A DNA stretch of 64,000 nucleotides from Anaeromyces robustus. Its lineage: Eukaryota > Neocallimastigomycota > Neocallimastigomycetes > Neocallimastigales > Neocallimastigaceae. Positions 1 to 11,826 of this stretch are shown in pieces. The translations under genes and the position numbers were made by a program. The stretch covers positions 145,001-209,000 of the forward strand of contig MCFG01000015.1 of NCBI GenBank assembly GCA_002104895.1, in the 5' to 3' direction. Under the pieces are notes generated by a model. It did no database searches. It saw only the letters and a program-made list of their open reading frames with translations, and was not told the DNA's origin. Each line of letters begins with the position of its first letter. Position 1 is the first letter of the stretch.

Positions 1-853
1 TATGTTCCATTATTTAATACACTCTACATTATGAAATAAATATATTGTTTTTATTTATTATTATAACTTATAAATAAATATTATAATATATATAGATAAA
101 AGAAATTACTTCTGGGAGTTTAACTTTGAATTCTTTATCATAATTTACATTATAATCATGGTATTTTATATCATTAATATTCCATAATAATTTACTTTCA
201 TCATTAAATTCTGAGAAAATTTCATTTTCTGATAAGTATACATATAAATCCTTATTATTATTTTTTTTTTAAAAAAAGAAAATATTTAAAACAAGTTGAA
301 AAATTAATATTTTTTTTTGGTTAACATTCATAAAATAAATTTTAGTATTTTAATTATATGAATATTACTGTTTTTGTGTTTTCATTGGTTTTCCAGAGAT
401 TTCTAACGATAAAATTATTTTCATTTTGATTTGGTAACACTTTTGAATCTGGATTTTGGTTATCGTTTTTTCCAACAAATTGAGGTGGTTGTTTTGTTGA
501 AGATTGATTATTTAATTTATTCTGAGCTACATTAGCTTTTATATTACATAATAAAAATATAAATATATGTGGAAAAAATATTTATAAAAAAAAAAAAGAA
601 AATATTAATATATTAAATAATAATATGAGTATAAATATAATATTTATAATTTCAATTAAAATACTTTACTCATGATTTTATATAAAGCAAAGAAAAAAAC
701 CATTCTTAGTATAGCTGGTAATAACTCTTTTAATTTACTCTTATTTTCAGGTTCTTGCCTTTGTTGTTGTTGTTGTTGTTGCTGTTCTTGTTGCTGTTCT
801 TGTTTTTGTTGGACAGCGTCAACCTTTTTATTTTCATTATTTTTATCAACCAT
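1..853 (-). CDS. CLPTM1: CLPTM1-family membrane protein, 5' part (partial)
   Basis: Exons read on the minus strand are 853-670, 535-369, 250-110 and 23-1, and the gene continues beyond the left edge. All junctions are GT..AG and keep one frame. The start is Gln-rich, followed by a hydrophobic segment (LLPAILRMVFFFALYKIM), which matches the N-terminal membrane anchor of CLPTM1. Exon 3 then reads DLYVYLSENEIFSEFNDESK, close to the human CLPTM1 segment LHVYISEHEHFTDFN, and the last visible exon gives SVLNNGTY, like SVQQNGSIY. CLPTM1 proteins are multi-pass ER/Golgi membrane proteins; the human protein is linked to receptor trafficking. The low-complexity Gln tract is a lineage feature. The gene is divergent from the ribosomal gene on its right. 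The family call is firm, but the C-terminal membrane region is not in the window. Confidence 0.85.
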
Positions 854-1517
854 TTCTTTTCAAATAATTAAACATTAATAATTAAAGAAACTGAATAAAG
901 AAAAAATTTTAATATTTTCTTTTTAGTAATAATTTTTTAAAATTATTTCAATTATTATATAAAATATTTTAAATTAATTAAATATCATTGTGTAATATAG
1001 ATAATTGATCCACATTAAAAAATTATGTGTATTAAATATGTATACGATTTATTACATTTTGTATTAAAAATTCAAATTTTAAATGATTTTTTATGTTTAT
1101 ATTATTAAAATGCATATGATTGGTCAATTAAATGTTAATAAATAAACATTTTTAAATTTTTTTATTGATTCCCTCCTTTTGACTAAATCATCAAAAAGTA
1201 TGTAATTATGAAAATAATCGAATTTTTGTTGATTTTGAGTATTAAATAATAATTATAAATAAAAAATGGAATAAGTATAATTGAGTAGAGTTCATGATAT
1301 AACTTTTTAAGGTTGTATGATGAATTTGTTGAATTTATATGATAATATTTCTTATAAATTTAGTGTTAGTAATAGGATGTATTTGATGGATGGATATTTA
1401 TGAGATTATAAGAAATATTATTGTAATAAATACACTATTAAAAGAACGTAGGTATTAATGTTTTTTTTTATTTTTTTATGTAAATAAATAATTTGAACTA
1501 ATAATAGTATAAATAAA
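854..1517. other. intergenic, divergent 5' regions
   Basis: AT-rich spacer between the divergent CLPTM1-like and rpS12 genes, so it must hold both promoters. The 1170-1460 part is less homopolymeric than most spacers here, but I recognise no specific element. Confidence 0.4.
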
Positions 1518-1940
1518 ATGTCTGCCGAAGAAGCCACTCCTGTTCAAGTTGAAGCTAACGCTCCATCTCAAGCTGGTATGACCATTGAACAAGCCCTTCA
1601 AGAAGTTCTTAAGAAGGCTCTCATCCACGACGGTCTTGCCAGAGGTTTAAGAGAATGTGTTAAGGCCTTAGACAGACGTGAAGCTTCCCTTTGTGTTCTT
1701 GTCGAAACCTGTACCGAAAAGGAATACGTTAAGCTTGTTGAAGCTTTATGTAACGAACACAACATTAACCTTATTAAGATTTCTGACGCCAAGAAGTTAG
1801 GTGAATGGGCTGGTCTCTGCAAGATCGATCGTGAAGGTAACGCTCGTAAGGTTGTTGGTTGTTCCTGTGTTGTTGTTAAGAACTACGGTGAAGACAGTGA
1901 AGCCATGAATGTTATCCTTCAACACTTCAACAAGCAATAA
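1518..1940 (+). CDS. RPS12: 40S ribosomal protein S12
   Basis: An unspliced 140-residue frame with the full-length eS12 sequence: an acidic N-terminal tail, then the L7Ae-like fold with motifs [25 protein letters not shown] and [11 protein letters not shown]. It is a component of the small ribosomal subunit. The start is the first ATG of the frame in an A-rich context (aataaaATG), and the length matches the family. Base composition is striking: codons end mainly in C, G or T (GCC, AAG, GTT, CTC), while neighbouring genes use almost only A/T-ending codons. This is translational codon selection in a strongly expressed gene. It is the only intronless conserved gene in the window. Identity is certain. 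Confidence 0.98.
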   Translation: MSAEEATPVQVEANAPSQAGMTIEQALQEVLKKALIHDGLARGLRECVKALDRREASLCVLVETCTEKEYVKLVEALCNEHNINLIKISDAKKLGEWAGLCKIDREGNARKVVGCSCVVVKNYGEDSEAMNVILQHFNKQ

Positions 1941-2707
1941 ATGTAATTAAAAATTAATATTAATTTTAAATTATATTTAAATAAAATTTATTATAAAGTC
2001 AAACATATATATTATATTTGAGCTATTGTATTTATTAGAATTATACAAAAAAATTTTATAATTATCATAATTTTTTATGAATTTTTTTTTTTTTATTTTT
2101 TGGAATATAAAAATGAAGTAGTAAATTTTTTTATATTTTGAATAATTATGTAAAACATAATGAACGTAAAGAAATATTAGTATATTCTAACATAAATTTA
2201 AAATGAATAATTAATAAAAATAATATTTTGCCAATATTAAATTTATGTTAATTTATGTTATATATTATGACTTTCCATTGAAAAGATTTTTTTTTATTAT
2301 TTATAAATATTTATTATTTAAATAATTTTCTTGTTAAATGTATGCTATATTATAACTATTTTTTGGGAATAATTTTTGTTTTCTTGTTATTTATGAATTA
2401 TTGATTATTAATTTTTAAACGTTATTTTATATATAAATATGACTTTCTTTTGAGGTGTTTTTTGTTTTCTTGTTAATACTGGGTTTTGTTTTTATTGTTT
2501 ATTAATTTTAATTTTATAATTATGTGGTACATATATTTCAATTTTTTGAATTTTTAATAATATATATGGTAGATATTGAAGTATATGATATATATTTAAT
2601 ATAAAATTTATTGTTACACAAAATTTATATTTATTATTTGTAAATTTTTATATATGCTAAGTATGAGATAACTATATTATATCATACTTAGCAAAAAATT
2701 GAAACAG
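1941..2707. other. intergenic between RPS12 and POLK
   Basis: AT-rich spacer between two co-oriented genes; no gene seen. It ends with the inverted repeat described separately at 2656-2692, just before the polymerase start codon. Confidence 0.4.
2656..2692. promoter_or_regulatory. inverted repeat just upstream of the POLK start
   Basis: GCTAAGTATGAGATA (2656-2670) and TATATCATACTTAGC (2678-2692) are inverted copies, 14 of 15 positions pairing (the outer 11 perfectly), with a 7-base loop. The repeat ends 15 bases before the ATG at 2708. It contains G/C pairs that are rare in this spacer, so it is not a trivial product of AT richness. It could be a dimer-binding operator-like site or a 5' UTR hairpin; function is unknown. 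Confidence 0.45.
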
Positions 2708-3847
2708 ATGAACTATGATATGAATTATGATAATAATTATGATGAAATAAATGAATGTGAAAATGAAGAAAAAGATGAATATAATAATGTAAAAGAAAAA
2801 ATAAATGAAAATGAAAATAAAACTGATAAAGTAACAGATAATGTATTATATAGATTGTCTTTAAATCCAAATAAAGGAGGTTTGCAGAATGTTGATAAAG
2901 ATAAAGTGAATAAAATTATATATGAAGTTTCTAAAGTTAGTAATTCAATGTTTAATTATATAAATGAGGTTTTTAAATTAAAAAATTTTAATATATATAA
3001 TTAACTTCTTGTTATTTATATATAAAGGGAAGTGCTTTTTTTAAAAATGCTAAAGAGAGAGAAAAAATTCATACTGAAAGAATAAAGGAAATGAAGAAAA
3101 AATATATAGAACTTAAAAAAAGAACGTTAGATTATGAAAAGCAAAAAATTGAAAATTTAATGAAAAAAATGGAAAATGAAAGAGATCTTTCTCAATATAT
3201 TGTTCATATAGATATGGTGATTTTCATATAATTATATACCTATATTTTTTTATTAATAATAAAAATTAAAAAATTAATAAAATTTAAATATAAAAATTTA
3301 ATAACTTTTATTATTAATAATTTTATTAATTAAATCTCTCTCTTTTTTTTTTGTTAATATAATAAGGATGGTATTTATATTTATTTATTAAATAATATTT
3401 TATATCATATTAAATCTTTTGTTAATTTATTAAAATTATATACAAGCTTTTTATGCATCAGTAGAAGAATTAGATAATCCTGAGTTAAAACATAAAGTAT
3501 ATTTATATATATAATTAAAATTTGTCATGAACATTTTTATGAATAATAATTTTATTTATTTATTTATTTATTTTTTTTTTTTTTAAATTTGTTTATACTT
3601 GATATTTTGTTTAATTGCTTTTTATTTTAGCCTATGGCAGTTGGGGTATAATATGTTTAAATTAATTACTTTATTATTATATATAATATTTTATTTTATT
3701 ATTTTTTATTATTGTTATATTTATTTATATATATTTTATTCTTTTTTAATAATAATAACAATAATAATAATCGTTATATTTAGTCTAAAAGCATGATATC
3801 GACAGCAAATTATGAAGGTTTTATAAATAAATTAATTTTATAAACTC

Positions 3848-3878
<31 letters not shown>

Positions 3879-5448
3879 TTTTAATAACGAAAAATGTATA
3901 TTTAATGAATTTATATGTATATATAAAGCTAGGTAAATAATATAAATAATATATTATTATATATCTTTTTATATTTTTTATTTTACACATATTATTATTA
4001 GTTTATTAAAATATAATGCTTTAACCTTTACAAAGAAAATATGGAGTTCGTTCAGCTATGCCTGGTATGAAATACATATATTTAAATGTTTAAATAATTT
4101 AAATAATATGTTTAAATAATTCAAATAATAAGAATATTTATCATTTATGATATTTTTATTTGATAGGTTATATAGCTTTGGTATGTAATATTTAAACAGA
4201 TAAACCTATTTAAAAATATTAAAAATATTAAACTTATAAGTTCTTTTTATTAAATCAGAAATTATGTAAAGATTTGATATTAGTTCCTCCAAGGCACAAA
4301 AAATATCATGAAGTCAGTTTAGAAATAAGAAAAGTAATTTCTAGTTATGATCCAAATTATTGGTATATAACATTTTTTTTTATATTTATTAATTTATTAT
4401 TTGGTTGATTTATTAATATATTTAATTTATTTAATATATTTATTTATATTATATTGTATTATTTATTTATATTTTTTATTTATTTTTTATTTTTTATTTT
4501 ATTTTTTATTTTTATGTTTTAATTGTATTAGTCCAGCAAGTGTTGATGAAGGTAAAGAAAAATTAATGAATACATATACATTTTAATAACAAATAATAAT
4601 AATAATAAAAAAAAAGGAATTAATAAAAAAAAATTTTTTTTTTTTTTTTTTACATAAAGTTTTTTTAAATATTACCAATTTTTTAGAAAAAAATCCTTTA
4701 TATACCCCCAGTAAAGTTACTGAAGAAATAAGACAAAAAATTTTTGAGTAAAATACAATTAAAATACTTTTAATTTTATTTAATTATTATTTAATCCTAA
4801 TATTATATATATATTTAAATAAGAAAAACTAAATTAACAGCAAGTGCAGGTATAGCGCCGAATTTGTAAGTTATATAATATTTTTTTATTATTTAAAAAA
4901 AAAATATAATAGGTATATTAAATTTTTTTTATTTTTTGAAATGTTTTATAAAGAATGCTTGCAAAGGTATATATAAATACTATTAATATAAAAATACAAT
5001 CAAACATCAATATTATTAACACCATTATTTTGTTTTTCTTTTTGTTATAAAAATTTTTTTTTATTGAAGATATGTTCAGGTAATTAATTATTGTTGATTT
5101 ATCTATCTATCTATCTATTTATTTATTTATTTATATAATAATTAATTAACTATTAATTTTTTTTATAGATATGAATAAACCAAACGGTCAAACTGAATTG
5201 AAGAATGATGCAAATGAAGTTGAAAAATTTGTAAAATTATTACCTATAGGAAAAGTATCAGGTATAGTATATTATAATGAAGAATAGTATTATTGAATAA
5301 ACTATTAATTGATATTAAAAATATGCTATAGGAATTGGAAAAGTTACTGAAAGAACTTTGAATGAATTAGGAATTAAAACATGCGGTGAATTAGTAAATA
5401 TTATTAATTATTATAAAATTGTAATAATAATAACAACAACAATAACAA

Positions 5449-5522
<74 letters not shown>

Positions 5523-5784
5523 TTCAAATTGAAACAATGAAAAGAAAGAAAATATGATATATATAAGAGAACTATTCAAACCAGCTACATATCAATTTCT
5601 ATTAAATGTATCTTTAGGAATCGGAAAAACGATAATTAATAAGTAATATAATAATTATATCATTAAAATATACTGATGATTTATTCATTAATACAGATAT
5701 CAATATTTTAATAAATTTTTATAAAATTATTTTATAAAATATTAAAGCAAATGGGAAAGAAAAAGTATTAGCGTGGAAAGGTTT

Positions 5785-5819
<35 letters not shown>

Positions 5820-6974
5820 TTTTTTTCAAAAATTATAATATTTAATATATATAATAAATATTTAATAAACATTGTAAAAATAATTAATAAAAAAAATATC
5901 AGAACATTTTCAAATATTTCAGATGAACAGGAATTATATAATAAGCTATTAGATATTTCATTTAAATTGGCACAAGATGTTGAAAAAGAAAATTTAAAAG
6001 TAATTATTTTAAAGTATTGATATAATTTAAATTATATAATTATTAATTTTTTATTCATATTTATTAATAATTATAAAATTATTTAATAAATAATTAAAAA
6101 GGGAAAATCTGTAACGTTGAAATTAAAAACTTCAGGTTTCGAAATATTAACTCGATGTCTAACAATTTCTAAATTTATACATAAACAAGAAGATATCTAT
6201 AAAGTTGGGAAAAAAGTAAATATTATAATCAAGACTTTTTTTTTTGGTAATCATTTAAATAAATCAAAGAAGTAACGTTTAAAATTATTTTTAAAATTAT
6301 TACGAATATAAGATATTAGATTCATGTATAGAGGAGAATCCAAATCAAAGTTATAGATTAATGGGTTTACGACTTTCATCATTTTTGGATTCAAAAAAAA
6401 ATATATCCTTAGATAAAGTATGCATTTTTATTTTTTGTTTTAATAATTAAAATTATTAGGTATTATTTATTAACTTTTTTTTATTTTTATTTTTTTTTTT
6501 TTTAAAAAGTTTGTTAAAATCATTGATAATAAAAATACAGTTGATATCTTAGCACAGAAAAAAGAATATGAATGTCCAGTTTGTTATAAAGTAATAAGAG
6601 TTGATTATTTAAATGAATTTGAAAAACATGTAAATAATTGTTTAAATAATGTTGAAGATATTAAACAGTCTGAATTTATAGAAAATAAGAAATATAATAA
6701 AAAATTTAAACTTAACGACAAGGAAAGTGATTATAAACAAATAATCAAAAATGATAAAATTGATAATACTACTAGTGAAGATTATTATCATAAAGGAAAA
6801 CAACGACTAAATAATAAATCTAATAATCAAATTAAACATGATGTATCATCAACTTCAAGTAAATTGATATGCCCAATATGCAAATCATCAATATTTTGTT
6901 CAACAAACGAAGAATTGAATAGACATATAGATATTTGTCTTAATAATGACATTATTAAAAATTATGAAACTTAA
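2708..6974 (+). CDS. POLK: DNA polymerase kappa (Y-family, DinB type) with two UBZ fingers
   Basis: Translesion polymerase that bypasses bulky minor-groove lesions. My model has 23 exons: 2708-2935, 3028-3216, 3367-3370, 3447-3496, 3631-3645, 3784-3817, 3929-3932, 4036-4064, 4167-4180, 4259-4362, 4532-4551, 4660-4747, 4824-4865, 4954-4966, 5070-5079, 5169-5261, 5332-5393, 5545-5642, 5748-5780, 5903-5999, 6102-6215, 6313-6417, 6510-6974. Together they give 636 residues in one frame. Seen: the kappa-specific N-clasp (DKDKVNKIIYEVSKGS), palm motif DMDAFYASVE (D138, steric-gate Y143), AMPGYIALKLC, the second acidic motif SVDE (D229, E230), TASAGIAPN, CSDMNKPNGQ, GIGKVTE and the little-finger SVERTFS. 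Two UBZ-type fingers follow: C504, C507, H522, C526 and C603, C606, H621, C625; they bind ubiquitinated PCNA in relatives. The TTG four codons upstream is not the start; the first ATG is at 2708. Two exons are only 4 bases long. Confidence 0.93.
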
Positions 6975-7351
6975 CATAATCATTAAGTAATAATAATGTT
7001 ATTATTAGATAAAAAAAAAATTATCTGCTTTAATTATTAATAACTGTTATAATAATTTTATGGAAATTTAGTTGTAAGTGATCGAATTTGGATTTAAAAG
7101 TTTTAAAAGTTTTAAAGGAATATTATGATTTTTTTTTTATTTCTTTTTTAAAATACTATATAAAAGATAATATAAGAATTTAATCAATACAATTCACAAA
7201 CTTTACTATAAAAATCATTAATAGTATTTTCATTGAAATCTTGAAAATAAAAATAAAGAATAAATAGTATATATTTATTAGTAATACATAATACTTTCAT
7301 AACGTCATTATTTTAAAAATTTTTTTTATTGATATATAATTTTTTTAAATT

Positions 7352-7385
<34 letters not shown>

Positions 7386-7597
7386 TTTATTATTATTATT
7401 AATATTATTATATTTAAATGTTATTATATGAAGAACTGATTTTATCTTTTTATTGTAACTTTTAAAAATAAAATAAAAACAAACCAAAATATAAATTATA
7501 TAAATTGTTAATATATTATTAATTCAATTACTTTTGTTATTAACATTTTATTAATGTACTTAAATAAATAAAACAAATAAATAATTATTTAGTTAAT
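6975..7597. other. intergenic between convergent genes
   Basis: Spacer between the 3' ends of POLK and the LIM-like Asn-rich gene. It holds a short (ATA)n run near 7351-7384 followed by ATT units and AT-rich sequence, presumably both 3' UTRs. No gene seen. Confidence 0.4.
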
Positions 7598-8778
7598 CTA
7601 ATTTATATAATACAATGTATCTTTTATAGCTCTTATGGCTAAAACACTCAATCCTAAATGATACCAATCATCATCATTAAGACTACGTATATCACTTATA
7701 GTAAAAATTTCTTGTCTATTAAGTTGTGCTATCCATTGATTTGCTACCTTTTCATCTCTTCCATAATTTAATACAGAATCATATATTAATGAATCAATTC
7801 TTTGATTATTACTATATTTTTTTACTAATATTAAAAAAAAAAAAAATATTTAATTAATATTATTAATATAACATTTATATATTATACTCTATCAATAATT
7901 TAATAAATTATTTAATATTATTAATATAAGGTTTATATATTATATTCTATTAATTATTTAATAATAATTTTATTAATTGTAATAATTATTACCTTCTTTT
8001 TGTTTTTTCTTATAACTTAATGAACGTTCAAAACGATATATACTTTGAGCATTGTCAGAATGACGTGTGCTCCTACTTCTACTTATTTTTGCAAATTCAT
8101 TATACTGATGAATTGGTGACTCATGTGGATTTCTTAATAAAGAATGATTTCGAGCAAAAGGTTTATCTGCAATATTAATAGAAAAATAAAATTATTATAT
8201 TAGTTTATATCATAGATATCATAGATAATATTGCAATTAAATTAAATTATATTATAATATTTAATAATTACATTCATTATGTTCATTATTTCTAATTTTT
8301 AATTCGTCTTTTGAAGGTAATATTAATGAAGATTTTTTATTATCTTTATGCGGTACTAATAATATTCCTTTTGGTAATACTATACTTTTATTGCCATCTG
8401 ATGATTCAGGTTTTTGAAGGTTAATTGTTTTTAATTTACTGACTTCAACAGTTTCAGTTTTACCTTTAATTATATCCATTTGATTTTTATTATTATTATT
8501 ATTATTATTTATATTACTATTATTATTAATATTAATAACATTATTATTATTATTATTAGTATTAGTATTATTATTATTATTATTAGTATTAGTATTAGAA
8601 TGCGTATTATTATTAATATTATTATTACTATTATTAGTATTATTTTTGTTGTTATTGATATTTATGAGATTATTATTATTATTATCAATAGTAATAGTGT
8701 TAATATTAAGGGTGTTTGAGTTAGTATTGGAAATTGATTTAATACTATTATTTGAGTTATTCAATTTAGAATTTTTTA

Positions 8779-8824
<46 letters not shown>

Positions 8825-9469
8825 TTTGTTGTTATTGATATTTATGAGATTATTATTATTATTATTTTTATTATTATTATTATTATTATTATTGCTGCTT
8901 TTGTTGTTGTTGTTGTTGTTGTTAATATTATTAACGTTATAATAATTCATAGTATTAATATTGTTAGCATTAGAGCTGGTAGATGTAACAGAAGATTTAG
9001 CTTTTATACAATTTTTATTATTACTATTAACATTACTAGTTTTATTAGTATTATTATTTGTATTATTTTTAATAATATTATTAATGTTGTTGCTATTTTT
9101 ATTGTCACTGTTATTACTATTAGTTATCATTATGTTTAAATTAGTATTGATTTTATTATTATCTATTTTAGGCATATTATTAATATTTATTATATTATTT
9201 TTATTTGAAGATTTAGAGTTATTTATTTTTTGATTTTCAATAAATTTTATTTTATTCTCATTTTTATTAATAATTTTATTATTGAATTTATCCTTATTAG
9301 GACTTTTTTCATTTATGATTATTGAATTACTATAATTACTAATTTTACTATTTGTATCGGAATTATTTGAAGATACATTTAATTTATCATTAATAATTAT
9401 CTTTTTTTGATTATTATATTCATTTAGTTTTTTATTAATATATATTAAATCTTGACTTAGATTATATGC

Positions 9470-9506
<37 letters not shown>

Positions 9507-11795
9507 GAATCATTAGATTGATAAGAATTATTCTTTAGCTCATTATTTTGAATATTAATATTGTTTCTATTTGTATTATTAAAAAAAGATCTTATTCTTA
9601 ATAAGCTATTTTTGAGATTTTCTAAATTGCTATCTACAGATTGTGAGTACACAGAACCTCTTCCAAAAGAATCATCAACAATATCTTCTGCTTTTTTCAT
9701 TTCATGTTGAATTTGAAGGTTTAATAATTTTAACGGTGAAGTTATATTATTTATATTTTCCTCATTATTCCATTCAGAATATAAACTTGAATTATTAGAA
9801 TTTGATCTATATTTTCTATTTGTTTTCATTTGAGAATTATTATTTAAAGAATCATTTATTTTACTAGAATTTTTATTATTCATACTATATTTCAAATATG
9901 CTTCAGATGAAAAGTAACCCTTTTTCAATGATGATGATAATGCTCTAATGATATCAACACTAGAATTTGAAGTTACTGATACAGATGATAAATTACTATT
10001 AATATTATTATTTTCATAAACGTCATGATTTTCATCATTAATGTTATCATTAAGATTTCTTGAATTTAATCCATTTATTTTTGGTGAATAACTTGATAAT
10101 GAGGAAGATAATGGATAATTATCTATACAAGAATATAAAGGATAGCTTTGATTATCTAGTGAAAAGTCTGTACTTTTTTGTTTTTTAATATTATTTTCTA
10201 GTTTTCCTAATGAATAACTTGGACTTGAGGCACGTTCAAAAAATTCTGAATTATTAACAGTAGAACAAGAACTTGAAGATCTCATGTAATAATTCTTCAA
10301 ATTATTTAAAGAATAAAATGATCTGGCATATTCTGAATTATATCCATTTTCACTATCCTGATCATTTTTACTATTATATAAAGAATTGCTTTTTTGATTG
10401 TATAAAGAAATATCTTGTTTTTCATTCTCTAAGTGACGTATATTATACCGTAATAATGAAATATTATTATTATAATTATTGTTGTTGCTATTGAAATTAT
10501 TGGTATTATTATTATTATTACTATTATTATTATTATTATTATTATTGCTATTATTATCAGTAGTTGTAGTAGTAGTATATTTACTATTTACTTTTTTATT
10601 TACAAGTTCTTGTTTCTGTTGCTGTAAATTTATATTTAATTCATTTTCTTTGTCTTTTACAGCAATTTCTTTTGTTTTTATTAATAAAGTTGATTTTCGT
10701 TTTTCATTTGATTTTTTTATTTTTTCATCATTTAGATTATTTTTTTCAGTATTTATTTTCATATTATCAGGCTCATCATTAAATGAATGTTTATTTTTTG
10801 ATAATATATCATCAACAGAAGACTTTAATAAATTGTAATTTTTGTAGTCATTTATAATATTTTCATGACTAACTCTTTTATTAAAGACTTTTATAGTATT
10901 TATATGATCACTTTCTTCATTACTTGTAGATGTATCGTGACTAGAATCCTTTTTTTCATTATTAAAATCATTTTCTTTTTTCATTGATTCTATACCATTT
11001 TCATATAAGGTTTTGGATGAAATTGATAATGAATCAGATGAATTAGTATTTAAAATATTATTTTCTTCGGTATCATGATTATTATTTTCGCCAGTGTTGT
11101 TTATCACTTCTTTATTATTATTATTTAATATACTAATTCTATTGTTTTCATTGATTTTAGCTTTATTATTTGATGTTAAAGATTTCTTTTCTTTTGATAA
11201 ATACATTAATTTTATAATTTCACTATTTAATTTTAAATATTCAATTTCTTTATTAATTTGTTCATGTAAATAATCCTGTATATAAATATTATTTTCACTT
11301 AAAACAATATTATTATCAGATTTTGATTTTTCTTCTTCATTGTTAATCTCATAATCCCAATTATAATAATAATTACAATTTATATTTTTATAATTATAAA
11401 CAGGTGTTACATTATTAATTGATTCATAACCAAAATTTTCGTATTTATAAATGTATTCATAAATATTTTTAAATTCCATTATTGAATTCTTATTATATTA
11501 ATAAATACAATTAATATATATTAGTTAATTATATTAAAACCACATATATTTAATATTATAAAAAATATATATAATTGCAAAACTTACAGATGTGAGTAGT
11601 AATTTAATTTCATTATTTAATTCTTTTTTTACAATTTCATGAATTTGAGAAAGAAATCTTACCAACTTTTTAACATTTATAGTATATATTATGTTTTTTT
11701 CTATTGAATTCCGAAATATAATAATGTTTTTAAATAATTCATATAATTCATTTTTACTTAATTCTTCTTCATCAACTAATTATAAATAATAAAAA

Positions 11796-11826
<31 letters not shown>

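Noticed and set aside
2699-2707. TTG start for the polymerase four codons before the first ATG
   Set aside because: A non-ATG start is unlikely with an in-frame ATG at 2708; those bases also lie next to the hairpin.
5358-5540. Poly-Ile extension after exon 17 of POLK
   Set aside because: It is intron sequence. Splicing at 5393 to 5545 gives a segment of exactly the family length and restores the match.
8480-9233. Leu/Ile-rich plus-strand frames that look like membrane proteins
   Set aside because: They are the complement of Asn-codon runs in the large minus-strand exon 8272-11488.
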